A stretch of DNA of 54,347 nt from an uncultured Oscillospiraceae bacterium. Lineage in GTDB: Bacteria > Bacillota > Clostridia > Oscillospirales > Ruminococcaceae. The notes beneath the pieces are model-generated. The model saw only the letters and a list, made by a program, of their open reading frames with translations, did no database searches and was not told where the DNA came from. Made by a program: the position numbers and the translations under genes. The stretch's first letter is position 1. Every line of letters starts with the position of its first letter. The DNA lies in the NCBI GenBank assembly GCA_947522735.1, contig CANNTZ010000010.1:1-54347 (forward strand), given 5' to 3'. Below are positions 42,813-52,118 of the stretch, one piece after another.

Positions 42813-44186
42813 ATGAACGGAGAGGCGGTCCTTGGCATTGATATCGGCACGACGAGCATTGCGGCGCAGACGGTATCGCTCGAAACGGGAGACGCGCTGC
42901 ATACCTACGGCTTCGACCACGAGGCGGAGGTGATGCTGGACGGATATCCCGACGCCTTCGCCGCCGACGCGGACAGGCTTGTTGAGACGGCGCGCGCTAT
43001 TGCGGAAAGGGCCTTAGCCGACTACCCGGAGATAGCGGCAATCGGTCTGAGCGGACAGATGCACGGCGTCGTCTGCTGCGACGGCAGGCTGCGGACGCTG
43101 TCGCCGCTGTATACCTGGCAGAACGCCTTCGGAGAACGCGTGTACGACGGCAAAACGCTATGCGAGAGCCTTCGGGAGCTGACCGGAGAGAGCGTTCCCA
43201 CCGGCTACGGAATAGTCACGCTCTATGCGCTTGGCCGTTTGGGGCTTCTGCCGGAGGGCACGGCGCAGATAGCCACGATAGCGGATCTCGCCGCGTCGCG
43301 GCTGTGCGGGCTTGAGGCTCCCGTGCTCCATCCGACGATGGCGTCGTCGCTTGGGCTGTACGATATCGAAAAAGGCGTTTTTTGCCCCTCGGCCTACAGG
43401 ATCGCCGGGGATGTCAGGCTGCCGGAGATTCGCGACGGCTACCGTGTTATCGGAGAATTTTGCTGCGGAGGGCGAAGCATTCCGGTCGCGGAGGCGTGCG
43501 GAGACAATCAGCTTGGAGTGTTCGGCTCGCTTGCCCACGACGGCATGCTGCTGCTCAGCGTGGGCACAAGCAGCCAGGTCAGCATTGTCACTGACGGCGC
43601 AGAGCCCCTACCCGGCTGTGAGGTGCGGCCGTATTTCGACGGGAAGCGGCTGCTCTCGGGCTCGGGGCTGTGCGGCGGGCGTGCCTATGCGGCTCTGGCG
43701 GAGCTGGTGGCGGACGTCGTAGCCGCCTTTGCGCCGCGCCCCGAAAAGCACTGCGTATACGAATATCTCAACCGCCTTGCAGACGAGCCGGACGACGCCC
43801 CGCTTGCCGTTTCGACACGCTTCTGCGGAACCCGCGAGGAGCCGTCGCTGCGCGGCCATATCTCCGGCATCAGCCTTGAAAATTTTGACATGCGACATCT
43901 TTCGGCCGGCGTACTGCGCGGCATTGCCGAGGAGCTGCACACCATGTTTCTTGCAATGGCGCAGCCGGGCAGGCGTTACGCTATGGCGGCCTCCGGCAAC
44001 ACGCTGAGGCGCTGTCCGGCGCTGAGGCGCAGTTGTGAGGAGATATTCTCCGGCGCTCTGGACGGCGACGGACTGCTGCTGCCGCGCCACACCGAGGAGC
44101 CCGCCTACGGCGCGGCGCTCTATGCGTCGATATCCGCCGGACTCACGACGCGCGAGAGGGCGCGCGGCCTGATAAGATATTTATGA
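42813..44186 (+). CDS. FGGY-family carbohydrate kinase (sedoheptulokinase-like)
   Basis: 457 aa. The phosphate loop is DIGTTS (10-15), SGQMHG is at 80-85, the catalytic base is D231 (GDNQLG), and GTSSQ is at 251-255. The SGQMHG/TWQ pair and overall length resemble sedoheptulokinase more than xylulokinase or glycerol kinase. It would phosphorylate a ketose (possibly sedoheptulose to the 7-phosphate) for the pentose phosphate pathway. Its ribosome site is weak (GGAGATGGAG). No transporter or regulator is adjacent. The region before it has several TATAAT-like boxes (42778, 42783) but the only TTGACC is badly spaced. Confidence 0.82.
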   Translation: MNGEAVLGIDIGTTSIAAQTVSLETGDALHTYGFDHEAEVMLDGYPDAFAADADRLVETARAIAERALADYPEIAAIGLSGQMHGVVCCDGRLRTLSPLYTWQNAFGERVYDGKTLCESLRELTGESVPTGYGIVTLYALGRLGLLPEGTAQIATIADLAASRLCGLEAPVLHPTMASSLGLYDIEKGVFCPSAYRIAGDVRLPEIRDGYRVIGEFCCGGRSIPVAEACGDNQLGVFGSLAHDGMLLLSVGTSSQVSIVTDGAEPLPGCEVRPYFDGKRLLSGSGLCGGRAYAALAELVADVVAAFAPRPEKHCVYEYLNRLADEPDDAPLAVSTRFCGTREEPSLRGHISGISLENFDMRHLSAGVLRGIAEELHTMFLAMAQPGRRYAMAASGNTLRRCPALRRSCEEIFSGALDGDGLLLPRHTEEPAYGAALYASISAGLTTRERARGLIRYL

Positions 44187-44238
44187 GGCGCTCCACCGGG
44201 AATAGAGTCGGAAAAAATTTTTGGTTACAGAATTCTCT

Positions 44239-44266
44239 TTCACAGTTAACAAAAATATGCTATGAT
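44239..44266 (+). promoter_or_regulatory. Probable promoter of the XRE regulator
   Basis: TTCACA (44239-44244) and TATGAT (44261-44266) are spaced by 16 bp, 43 bases before the start codon. Confidence 0.55.
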
Positions 44267-44309
44267 TAATGTCATAACATACAGTTTGCTGTGAATGAGA
44301 GGGAAGCTC

Positions 44310-44930
44310 ATGGAAGATCTGAAGGTTGTTTTTGCCGGTAATCTTATAAATCTCCGCACCCGTGCCGGGATGACGCAGGCGGAGCTTGCGGAAAAGATAA
44401 ACTATTCCGACAAATCCGTCTCCAAGTGGGAGCGCGCCGAGGCGCTGCCCGACGTCAGCGTCGTCAAGTCGATGGCGGAGCTGTTCGGCGTGACGGTGGA
44501 CTACATGCTCTGCTCGCACGAGGGCTGGGAGCAGCCGGAGGATACCCACGGCAAGCACGGCGAACGACGGTTCAGCCCCGGCGTCGTGACGCTGGTCGCG
44601 GTGCTCGGCATCTGGACGGCGGCGCTGTTCGTGTTCGTGGTGTTCTGGCTGCTGGGGCATGTGCTGCCGGTGATATTTCTATCAGCAGTGCCGGCGACGC
44701 TTATAACGCTGCTGGTGCTCAACTCGATCTGGAGCCGCGACCGCAAATACAACATGATAATCGTGCAGGGGCTCACACTGAGCATCTTCCTGCTGGTCTA
44801 CTTCATCTTTTTCAAGCACAATCCGTGGCAGCTCCTGCTGGTGCTGATTCCCGCGGAGCTGGTGGTTTATTTCAGCTTCCGCATCCGCAAGGGCTTTAGG
44901 CTGTCGAATAGAGCCACAAAAGGGGAGTAG
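44310..44930 (+). CDS. XRE-type regulator with four membrane helices
   Basis: 206 aa from the ATG at 44310, chosen because AGAGGG lies six bases upstream; an ATG five codons earlier has no such site. A Cro/C1-type helix-turn-helix covers about 7-62 (NLRTRAGMTQAELAEKINYS, KSVSKWERAEALPD). The C-terminal half has four hydrophobic helices, from about residue 93 to 193. DNA-binding domains fused to membrane regions like this are common in Firmicutes; ligands and targets are generally unknown. It has its own promoter and terminator. Confidence 0.88.
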   Translation: MEDLKVVFAGNLINLRTRAGMTQAELAEKINYSDKSVSKWERAEALPDVSVVKSMAELFGVTVDYMLCSHEGWEQPEDTHGKHGERRFSPGVVTLVAVLGIWTAALFVFVVFWLLGHVLPVIFLSAVPATLITLLVLNSIWSRDRKYNMIIVQGLTLSIFLLVYFIFFKHNPWQLLLVLIPAELVVYFSFRIRKGFRLSNRATKGE

Positions 44931-44952
44931 AGAGCTCTCTACGGTGACGACA

Positions 44953-44995
44953 CGCCCGGTAGAATCGTGAAAAGCGCGGTTCTACCGGGCGGTTT
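44953..44995 (+). terminator. Intrinsic terminator of the XRE gene
   Basis: CGCCCGGTAGAA pairs perfectly with TTCTACCGGGCG, followed by GTTTT. Confidence 0.9.
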
Positions 44996-45028
44996 TGCAT
45001 TTGTAGAGACGGCGCGCGCGGCAATAGG

Positions 45029-45057
45029 TTGAGTTTGCGGCGGAGAAGGTATATGAT
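45029..45057 (+). promoter_or_regulatory. Probable promoter of the DegV gene
   Basis: TTGAGT (45029-45034) and TATGAT (45052-45057) are 17 bp apart, 38 bases before the start codon. Confidence 0.65.
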
Positions 45058-45095
45058 TGTTACATAACATTATTGCAGCCAAAGGAGCTTTATAA

Positions 45096-45983
45096 ATGAA
45101 CGATTACGCACTCACCTGCGATTCCACCGTCGATCTCTCGCCGGAGCACCTTGAGCGTCTGGACGTGAGCTACGCGAAGTATTACTATATCCTGAACGGC
45201 GTCGAATATGCCGACGACCTTGGGCAGACGCGCACCTACAAGGAGTTTTACGACGAGCTGCGCCACGGTGCGGATACCGCGACGGCTCAGGCAAATTCCT
45301 CCGATTTTCTCGAGCTGTTCACGCCGATACTTGAGAGCGGCAGGGATATCCTGCACGTCGGATTTTCGTCGGGACTTTCCGGCGGCGTCAATTCCGCGCG
45401 CAACGCGGCGGCAATCGCGCTGGAGCGCTATCCGGAGCGCAGGATATACGTCGTGGATTCACTGTGTGCATCGTCCGGCTACGGGCTGCTCATTGACAGG
45501 CTTGCGACGCTGCGCGACGGCGGCATGACGCTTGAGGAGCTGCGCGACTGGGCGATGGAAAACTGCCTGCACGTTCATCACTGGTTCTTCTCCACGGATC
45601 TCTCGTTCTATATCAAGGGCGGCCGCGTCAGCCGCGTCGCCGGAGCCATCGGCGGCATCCTTGGAATCTGCCCGCTGCTTAATATGGATCACCTCGGACG
45701 GCTTATTCCGCGCGCCAAGGTGCCGGGCAAGCGCCGCGTCATGAACGAGCAGGTGCACCGGATGGAGCAGCTTGCCGACGGCGGCTGCAATTATAGCGGA
45801 AAGTGCTACATCTGCCATTCCGACTGCCTCGAGGACGCGCAAAACGTCGCCAAAATGATAGAGGCGCGGTTCCCGAGGCTCGACGGCCGCGTGCTTATAA
45901 ACGATATCGGCACCACCATCGGCAGCCACACCGGCCCCGGCACCGTTTCGATCTTCTTCTGGGGAGAGAAGCGGGTTGATTGA
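45096..45983 (+). CDS. DegV family fatty-acid-binding protein
   Basis: 295 aa. DegV proteins bind a fatty acid between two domains and, with FakA, feed fatty acid phosphorylation. Visible family features are the early CDSTVDLS, the AQANSSDF loop near 65-72, HVGFSSGLSGG at about 87-97 (lipid carboxylate-binding serine), and the later GGRVSRVAGAIGGILGICPLL segment. AAAGGAGC precedes the ATG. It is monocistronic. No FakA gene is in the window, so the kinase partner would be elsewhere. Confidence 0.94.
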   Translation: MNDYALTCDSTVDLSPEHLERLDVSYAKYYYILNGVEYADDLGQTRTYKEFYDELRHGADTATAQANSSDFLELFTPILESGRDILHVGFSSGLSGGVNSARNAAAIALERYPERRIYVVDSLCASSGYGLLIDRLATLRDGGMTLEELRDWAMENCLHVHHWFFSTDLSFYIKGGRVSRVAGAIGGILGICPLLNMDHLGRLIPRAKVPGKRRVMNEQVHRMEQLADGGCNYSGKCYICHSDCLEDAQNVAKMIEARFPRLDGRVLINDIGTTIGSHTGPGTVSIFFWGEKRVD

Positions 45984-46004
45984 GATAGCCTCCCATTTCT
46001 CCAT

Positions 46005-46051
46005 AAAAGACAGCCGCCTGCGAGAATTCCTCTCGCGGGCGGCTGTCTTTT
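46005..46051. terminator. Bidirectional terminator between convergent DegV and U32 genes
   Basis: AAAAGACAGCCGCC pairs with GGCGGCTGTCTTTT, extended inward by GCGAG/CTCGC. Both sides end in A/T runs. Confidence 0.93.
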
Positions 46052-46060
46052 GCCGTCATG

Positions 46061-47287
46061 CTATTTCACCCTTGTCCTTATCATGGCGCCAGGCTCAAAG
46101 TCCGCGTCCGTCCGGAGGAACACGGTCATCTCCGGGTGACGCGCGACGTCTATGGGCTGCATCTCGCCGTCAAACATTTCGCCAACCGTGAACCTGACCG
46201 GCGGCTTGCCGCGTCGGACGGCCTCGACCTCGTCGCCTCTTGAAAAGCGGTTCAGCTCTGTGCAGCGCACAAGCCCGCCCTCCTTGGAATCGACGCGCGC
46301 TACGACGTCATATTCCCGGATGTAACCGCCCGCGCGCTGGATATTGTCCGGATGGCCGAAGTAAAAGCCGGTGCAGTATTCGCGGTGGCTGATTCTCAGC
46401 GTCTCGTCGAGCATCCACCGCTCCGGCACGTAGTTGTCCGGAGCCTCTTGCAGCCGGTCGAGCGCGGCACGGTAGGCATTTGTCACAACTGCGGTGTAGT
46501 ATTCGGATTTGGCGCGTCCCTCTATCTTGAAGCTGCATATCCCGGCGCGCGCCAGCTTGTCGAGGTGCTCGATCATGCACAGATCCTTCGCGTTGAGGAT
46601 GTAGGTGCCGCGCTCCTCCTCGACTATGGGGTAGTGCTCGTCCGGGCGCTTGACCTCGGTGAGGGTGTAGCTCCAGCGGCAGGGCTGGGCGCAGCCGCCG
46701 CGGTTGGATTCCCGTCCGCGCCCGGCAATATAGGAGGAGAGCAGGCAGCGGCCGGAGAATGAGACGCACATCGCGCCGTGGACAAAGGTCTCTATCTCAA
46801 GCTCCGGCGGCGTCTCGTCGCGTATCCGTTTTATCTCTTCGAGTGAAAGCTCGCGTGCGAGCACGACGCGTCTGGCGCCGAGGTTGTAAAATTCCCGCGC
46901 CGCAAGCTGGTTGACAATGCCCGCCTGGGTGGAGATGTGTATACAGGTGTCCGGCAGCGCGCGCCTGGCCGCAAAAAATACGCCGATATCCGCGATTATC
47001 AGCGCGTCCACCTTTGCCGCTCCCGCGGCCTCAAAAAATTCGCCGAGAGAATCCACATCGTCGCAGCTTGGCAGCGTGTTGCAGGTGAGATACGCCTTTA
47101 CGCCGCGCGCGTGGCAGTATTCCACGGCAGCGGCGAGCTCTTCCGGTGAGAAGTTGTCTGGCGCGCAGCGCATACCCATCGTCTTGCCGCCGAGATATAC
47201 CGCGTCCGCGCCGAAATGCACCGCGGCGCGCAGTCGCGACATGTCTCCGGCCGGCGCGAGCAGCTCGGGAAGAGAAAAATCAGTCAT
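46061..47287 (-). CDS. U32 family protein (YegQ/TrhP-like, formerly peptidase U32)
   Basis: 408 aa. It starts with the family's ELLAPAGD near 8-15, and the U32 signature around residues 165-205 contains ETFVHGAMCVSFSGRC, SSYIAGR and GGCAQPCR. The clustered cysteines C174, C181, C199 and C203 fit an iron-sulphur or metal site. Members related to TrhP hydroxylate U34 of tRNAs (5-hydroxyuridine synthesis), so a tRNA modification role is more likely than proteolysis. It lies 100 bp after mltG, beyond a terminator, so it may have its own promoter or be expressed by read-through. Confidence 0.93.
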   Translation of the reverse strand: MTDFSLPELLAPAGDMSRLRAAVHFGADAVYLGGKTMGMRCAPDNFSPEELAAAVEYCHARGVKAYLTCNTLPSCDDVDSLGEFFEAAGAAKVDALIIADIGVFFAARRALPDTCIHISTQAGIVNQLAAREFYNLGARRVVLARELSLEEIKRIRDETPPELEIETFVHGAMCVSFSGRCLLSSYIAGRGRESNRGGCAQPCRWSYTLTEVKRPDEHYPIVEEERGTYILNAKDLCMIEHLDKLARAGICSFKIEGRAKSEYYTAVVTNAYRAALDRLQEAPDNYVPERWMLDETLRISHREYCTGFYFGHPDNIQRAGGYIREYDVVARVDSKEGGLVRCTELNRFSRGDEVEAVRRGKPPVRFTVGEMFDGEMQPIDVARHPEMTVFLRTDADFEPGAMIRTRVK

Positions 47288-47334
47288 ACAGGCGTCCCTT
47301 TCAATGAGGTGTGAGGTGTTTTTTCAAAAAGACA

Positions 47335-47368
47335 GCTTTTGTCTGCACCGGCTGATGCAGACAAAAGC
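47335..47368 (-). terminator. Intrinsic terminator of mltG
   Basis: GCTTTTGTCTGCA pairs perfectly with TGCAGACAAAAGC. On the minus strand TGTCTTTTTG follows. Confidence 0.88.
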
Positions 47369-47386
47369 GTTGCGTGCGGAGAAATA

Positions 47387-49138
47387 TTAGCCGTTACGGC
47401 CGTCCATGCCGATACCGTGAACCGAGCCCTCGCCGACTCTCGCCGCCTTGGCCGCGTTGTTCTGGTGGCCGGCAAACGTCTCGGCGTAATAATAGGTGCC
47501 CTTCTCGTCGCTGAGGAAGAAATAGTAGGGTGTCTCGGCAGGGTCGAGCGCGGCGCGCAGTGCGTTGATGCCCGGGCAGCAGATCGGTCCCGCGGGGAGG
47601 CCGGCGGTCGTATAGGTGTCGTAGGCGTCGATCATCTCCTGATTGTTGCCCCTGTTGGGAATGATGTAGTCGTTGATGTAGTTGGTGGTGGTGTCGGACT
47701 GTAGCAGAGGGAACGCGCCGTTGGAGTCAAGACGGTTGTGGAACACCGACGATACGCGGTACATCTCCTTTGCCCGGCCCGCCTCCTTCTGGACAATCGA
47801 GGCAAGGATGACGAGCTGATCGAGCGTCACGCCCCTTTCCTCCATCTTTTTGTACATCGAGGCGGTGATCTTGTTGTTGAAGTTGTTCAGGAACTTTTTG
47901 GCGACGGAGGCAGTCTTTTCGCCGACGTAAAACTCGTAGGTGTCGGGGAACATATACCCCTCGAGGCGGCTGAGGCGCAGCGGATCCTTAGGGATCTGAT
48001 CGATGAAGTCGAAGCCCAGATCCTCGTTTTGCAGCGTGTCGAGAAATTCGGCCTTGTCGCAGACGCCGTTCTCGGCGAGCAGGTCGGCTATCTCATAGAC
48101 GCTCAGGCCCTCGCGGAAGGTTATCTTGACGACCTTCTTCTCCTCGCTCATGGTGTGGCGGGTCAGCGCCAGTATCTCGTCATAGCTCATGTCGGGATTG
48201 AGCGTGTAGACGCCGGGCGTGAAGCCGTCGGTCGCCTTTTTGAATTTGGCGTAAAAGCGGAAGGTCAGCTTCTGGTCGATGAGTCCGCTCGACGAAAGAC
48301 GCTCGGAGATGCTGTCAAGATCGTCCGAGGCCCGGACGGTGAACTGCATATCCTCGCCGCCGGAATCGTAGCCGAACACATCGCCGCAGCTCTGGATGAA
48401 GAATATCGAGAGCGCGACCGCCGCCATCAGGCAGGCGGTGAGCCAGGCAAGCGATTTGAGCAGCTTGAAGCGGCCGCGTCTGCGGCGACTCTTGCGCCGC
48501 GAGATGAAGTTGCCCTCCTCCGCATAGACGGGGACGGGGGCCGCGCGGCGGCCGGAGAGGGGCGTGTTCTCCTCCGGAATGCTACGCCACGCCTGAAGAT
48601 ACGCCTCGTCATGGCCTGTGGAAGCTACGGCGCCGTACCGCTCTGCGGCGTAGCGCGGCTGGCGGTGCTGCTGCTTTTTTGCGGGCTCGGCTGCCTGTGC
48701 CTGCCGAGACTCAAACTCGTCCAGCCCTGCGAAAAGACCGGATTCGACCGGCCCTGCGGCGCTCTCGGAGCCCTCGCCCCTGCGCGCGGGCATGTCGACG
48801 CTGTCGGCTCTTGCGGAGCTTTTCGGCGTTTCCGGCCTTTGGGGCGCGGCCTCCTGTGCATTAATGTCCGCAAACATCCCGCCGGACGCCGCTGCCTGCG
48901 GCTGCTGACGGGCCTGACGGCGCGCGCGGGAGCTTTCAAATTCCTTGACGGCGTCAATGACGTTGAAAGCGTCGTCCTCGTCGTCAAGGCCGAGCGCCTC
49001 TCCGGCGCTGTCCGCATCGGAGCGCGCCGCCGTATCCGGCGAGGCCTCCGTCCCGTTTTCAGGCGCCGGCGCTTCTCCGCGCAGATACGCCATAAAGCTC
49101 TCGTATTCGTCGTCTATATTTCTCTTGTTGTCGCTCAT
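47387..49138 (-). CDS. mltG: Endolytic murein transglycosylase MltG (YceG-like)
   Basis: 583 aa. A long, charged, probably disordered cytosolic N-terminus (about 1-215, ending in an Arg-rich RRKSRRRRGR) precedes one membrane helix (226-249). A LysM-like segment and the YceG domain follow, with LEGYMFPDTYEF (392-403) and the catalytic E452 in SIVQKEAG. It cuts nascent peptidoglycan strands to set glycan length, outside the membrane. The 215-residue cytosolic tail is much longer than in E. coli MltG but typical of Gram-positives. It is cotranscribed with the thyX-led operon. Confidence 0.95.
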   Translation of the reverse strand: MSDNKRNIDDEYESFMAYLRGEAPAPENGTEASPDTAARSDADSAGEALGLDDEDDAFNVIDAVKEFESSRARRQARQQPQAAASGGMFADINAQEAAPQRPETPKSSARADSVDMPARRGEGSESAAGPVESGLFAGLDEFESRQAQAAEPAKKQQHRQPRYAAERYGAVASTGHDEAYLQAWRSIPEENTPLSGRRAAPVPVYAEEGNFISRRKSRRRRGRFKLLKSLAWLTACLMAAVALSIFFIQSCGDVFGYDSGGEDMQFTVRASDDLDSISERLSSSGLIDQKLTFRFYAKFKKATDGFTPGVYTLNPDMSYDEILALTRHTMSEEKKVVKITFREGLSVYEIADLLAENGVCDKAEFLDTLQNEDLGFDFIDQIPKDPLRLSRLEGYMFPDTYEFYVGEKTASVAKKFLNNFNNKITASMYKKMEERGVTLDQLVILASIVQKEAGRAKEMYRVSSVFHNRLDSNGAFPLLQSDTTTNYINDYIIPNRGNNQEMIDAYDTYTTAGLPAGPICCPGINALRAALDPAETPYYFFLSDEKGTYYYAETFAGHQNNAAKAARVGEGSVHGIGMDGRNG

Positions 49139-49159
49139 AAAATTTCCTCGGAGATGAAT

Positions 49160-49780
49160 TTATTTTGCTCCCTGCGGACGGATTATACGCTTGTCGGTCA
49201 CAATGAGATCGACCGCCGCGTCGAAGCGTCCGCGCGGAAGATAGCGGCTCAAACACTCGTTGAAAACAATTCCGACCGTGTATCCGGTGTAATTTTTGAG
49301 AAAGCGGTCGTAATAGCCCTTGCCATAGCCCATGCGGTAGCCCTGCATATCGTAGGTCAGAGCAGGAACGACGCATAGGCAGCTGTCAAAGCGGGTAATC
49401 TGCTTGCAGCGCGACTCGTCCGGCTCCGGCACTCCGTAGGTTCCGGGAACAAGCTCGTCTACGGAGCTTATCGCAAAAAAGCGCATCTGCCGCGTTTCGG
49501 GATAGGATTTCGGCACGGCGACGCATTTTCCGTCGGCAAGCGCCGCGCGGATGATCTCGAACGTGTCCGCCTCGGCGCCTATGGATACATATATCAGCAG
49601 CGTCCGGCAGCTCTTATACTGGTGCAGCCGCAGGAAGCGCTCTGTCAGCGCGGCGTTTCTGGCGGCGCGCTCGTCCTCCGGGATGGCGGCGCGTATCCTC
49701 TTGTATTTTTCCCTCAGCGAGCGCTTGTATTCCCGGATGTCGTAGTTGGGGTTGGAGGCATGTTGTTGATTTTTCAGCAC
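49160..49780 (-). CDS. 5-formyltetrahydrofolate cyclo-ligase
   Basis: 206 aa. It converts 5-formyl-THF to 5,10-methenyl-THF with ATP. A basic N-terminal substrate-binding region (REYKRSLREKYKRIR) and the ATP/magnesium motif GYGKGYYDR near 155-163 are clear. The start overlaps the end of the DJ-1 gene by 7 bp. Position in the operon with thyX is sensible, since thymidylate synthesis consumes methylene-THF. Full length for the family. Confidence 0.95.
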   Translation of the reverse strand: MLKNQQHASNPNYDIREYKRSLREKYKRIRAAIPEDERAARNAALTERFLRLHQYKSCRTLLIYVSIGAEADTFEIIRAALADGKCVAVPKSYPETRQMRFFAISSVDELVPGTYGVPEPDESRCKQITRFDSCLCVVPALTYDMQGYRMGYGKGYYDRFLKNYTGYTVGIVFNECLSRYLPRGRFDAAVDLIVTDKRIIRPQGAK

Positions 49781-50325
49781 TGGAGGGATCCTTTCAGCTT
49801 TTCTGCGGCGTCGGCGCCCTCGAGGCGGCGCACCAGCGCGAGCGCAAAGCTCATCGCCATGCCGGGGCCCCTTGCGGTGATGAGGTCTCCGTCCTCCTCG
49901 ACGCCGTTCCCGGTGACTACGGAGCTTTTCAGCAGCTCCTCGAAGCCGGGATAGCAGGTCATCCGCCTGCCGTGGGTGAAGGGGTATTTGCCGAGCACGA
50001 CTGCGGGCGCGGCACAGATTGCGGCGACGACGCGTGAATTTGCGTGCGCAAACTCTATCGCGCGGTTTACCGTCCCGGACGCGGCAAGATTCGCGGCTCC
50101 CGGCATGCCTCCGGGCAGCACGACCATCTCAAGCCCGTCCGGAATTGCGGCGATATCCCGCTCGCAGACGTCGGCCGTGACCTCGACGCCGTGCGCGCCG
50201 GTTATTCTGTGGCCGCCCACGCCCACGGTGACGACCTCCCTGCCCGCGCGGCGCAGCAGATCGATCGGGGTCAGCGCCTCAATCTCCTCAAAGCCATCGG
50301 CGAGAAAAACATATATCATTCTCAA
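49774..50325 (-). CDS. DJ-1/PfpI family protein (YajL-like)
   Basis: 183 aa. The nucleophile-elbow cysteine C104 (AAICAAP) and the partner glutamate E14 (DGFEEIEA) match the DJ-1 clade. It is an oxidation-sensitive cytosolic protein; protein deglycase or chaperone activity has been proposed for relatives and is debated. It overlaps the following gene and sits in the folate/thymidylate/cell wall operon with no obvious pathway link. Confidence 0.93.
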   Translation of the reverse strand: MRMIYVFLADGFEEIEALTPIDLLRRAGREVVTVGVGGHRITGAHGVEVTADVCERDIAAIPDGLEMVVLPGGMPGAANLAASGTVNRAIEFAHANSRVVAAICAAPAVVLGKYPFTHGRRMTCYPGFEELLKSSVVTGNGVEEDGDLITARGPGMAMSFALALVRRLEGADAAEKLKGSLQC

Positions 50326-50373
50326 GCATCCTTTCCTTTAAAAGCCGGCTCGCTCCGGCAAAGCGCCGGGCTG

Positions 50374-51174
50374 TCACTGCATGTCGTATCCGAGCCACGC
50401 CGGGACGTCCGGGCGCAGGAGCGCCATGCCCGTGACGCGGCAATTTTGAAACTCTCCGGCCGGCTCCAGCACCTGCGCCGAGGCTGCGCCGAGCGCGTGC
50501 AGCGCGCCCGACAGCGTTCTCTCGTCCAGCGTGTGCTCCCGAATCACCAGCCTATCATCCACCTTATAGCATAACACATAACCTTGCGCGTTTTGTGAGC
50601 AAACTTTTAAGAATTGCCCGCCGGAGCGTTCAATATCGCTTTTTATGAAGCCGAACTGCTTCTCCGGCCACACCTCGTGAGGGGTTCCGGCGAAAAAACG
50701 CTCGCGCAGGGCGAGCACCTCGTCCTCTCCGGCGGACGAAACGCGGCAGCCGACGCTGCCGGACGCATACAGCGTGCGCTCGTGTGCGCCGAACGCCTCG
50801 ACAAAGCCGAAGCGGCGGTAAAATTCATAAAGCCGTTCTCCCGCCGGGACGAGAAATCCGCCAAGTCCGTTTTGTCTCAGCCAGTCGACGGTGAAGCGCA
50901 TCAGCGCGCCGCCGAGGCCCTGTCCGCGCAGCTCGCGGCTGACGGCGACGGCGTAGATATATCTTGCCGGGGCAGCGTTTCCTCCAAGGCTGAGCGCCGC
51001 AGGCACAAGATGAGCCATAGCGCACACTCTGCCGTCGCGCTCGCACACGGCTGCGCCGCCCTCATGAAAATTCATATCCAGAAAGCGGTCGATGTATTCT
51101 CTCCCGTCCCCAAACGCCTCCTGCCAAAGCGCGGCAAGCGCCGGGATATCCCTCTTCTGAGCGAGACGAAGCAT
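50374..51174 (-). CDS. GNAT acetyltransferase (Eis-like two-domain type)
   Basis: 266 aa. An N-terminal GNAT fold has the acetyl-CoA loop RGQGLGGA at 83-90 after the strand YAVAVS. The second half (from about 140) contains a further GNAT-like segment, as in Eis-related enzymes. The substrate is unknown. It is 11 bp downstream of the DUF2156 gene, which is itself an acyltransferase-fold protein, so the two may act on related acceptors. Confidence 0.85.
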   Translation of the reverse strand: MLRLAQKRDIPALAALWQEAFGDGREYIDRFLDMNFHEGGAAVCERDGRVCAMAHLVPAALSLGGNAAPARYIYAVAVSRELRGQGLGGALMRFTVDWLRQNGLGGFLVPAGERLYEFYRRFGFVEAFGAHERTLYASGSVGCRVSSAGEDEVLALRERFFAGTPHEVWPEKQFGFIKSDIERSGGQFLKVCSQNAQGYVLCYKVDDRLVIREHTLDERTLSGALHALGAASAQVLEPAGEFQNCRVTGMALLRPDVPAWLGYDMQ

Positions 51175-51185
51175 CCTAACCTCCG

Positions 51186-52118
51186 TTATTCCGCAAGGGT
51201 GACGTCGTATTTTTCCACCATGATGTCCGGGTTGTATGAGAGCTTTGCGCGGCGAAGGCCCTCGTTGCCGGCGTCGTCTTCGCGGTTCAGGTAGACGATG
51301 CTCTCCGGCAGGCTGCGCGCAAACTGGTTGTTTATCATCGCGTAGCAGCCGTCCGGCTCGAGGAAAGCCTTTTCGATGTTGACCATGACGCAGTTGCCGT
51401 GGTATATCTCGCCGGCGGTGAAGGCGACGACCCTGCCGTCCACCCGCAGCACGCCGCCGGTCATGTTCAGCTCAAAAAAGTGGTTCAGCGCGCTGCGCAC
51501 AGCGCAGTTCTCCGGTCCAAGGCCGTTGTCCGGCTCTTTTCCGTCGGCCGCTTGCTCCAGTGCGATATCGTCGGCGGGGCAGTGGTTGAGACGGCACCAC
51601 TCGTCGTTCATCGCCGCGCACTCGACGATATTCTGTGCGGACAGCGGCTCGTAGGACCAGCTTTCGCACTCCGCAAGAAAGCGGTTGATGAAGTTGCGCT
51701 TCTGATGCAGCTTTTTGCCGGAAAGTCCCGCCAGCTTTTCGCGTGTGTAGATATAGTCGAAGCCGTTGCGGTCGGCTGAAAAGGCGAAACGGCCCGGAAA
51801 CAGTGACTCCAGCAGCTCGCGCGGCGCGTTCTCGACGCCGCGCATCAGAAATTTGCAGCCGCGCGCCTTAGCGTCGGCGATCATCTCTTCAACGACCTCT
51901 TTCACGTCGCCGCTGCCTGCCGGAAAGAGGTAATAAGGCTCCCGCAGGCCATGGCGCACGACCAGCCAGCCGCCGAAGCGGGAAATCTGCGTGTTGTAGG
52001 TGCAGCGCCAGTTGTATATGTTCGGGAAGGTGTAGTCGTTGCCAAGCATTCCGGATTCCCGCAGCAGCGGATCCGCCCAGAGCTTGTCGCTCAGCTCGAC
52101 TGCCTTAAATTTCAGCAT
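51186..52118 (-). CDS. DUF2156 (phosphatidylglycerol lysyltransferase C-terminal-like) protein
   Basis: 310 aa. It matches the soluble tRNA-dependent aminoacyl-transfer fold of MprF's C-terminal domain (double GNAT), with features such as KKLHQKRNFINRF near 137-149 and the late INNQFAR and RRAKLSYNPD segments. It has no membrane helices, so it is not a full lysyl-PG synthase. Its substrate is unknown. It overlaps the dTMP kinase gene by 7 bp. Confidence 0.9.
   Translation of the reverse strand: MLKFKAVELSDKLWADPLLRESGMLGNDYTFPNIYNWRCTYNTQISRFGGWLVVRHGLREPYYLFPAGSGDVKEVVEEMIADAKARGCKFLMRGVENAPRELLESLFPGRFAFSADRNGFDYIYTREKLAGLSGKKLHQKRNFINRFLAECESWSYEPLSAQNIVECAAMNDEWCRLNHCPADDIALEQAADGKEPDNGLGPENCAVRSALNHFFELNMTGGVLRVDGRVVAFTAGEIYHGNCVMVNIEKAFLEPDGCYAMINNQFARSLPESIVYLNREDDAGNEGLRRAKLSYNPDIMVEKYDVTLAE

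Noticed and set aside
47738..49378. Plus-strand frame opposite mltG
   Set aside because: Shadow frame of the mltG coding sequence with no independent support.
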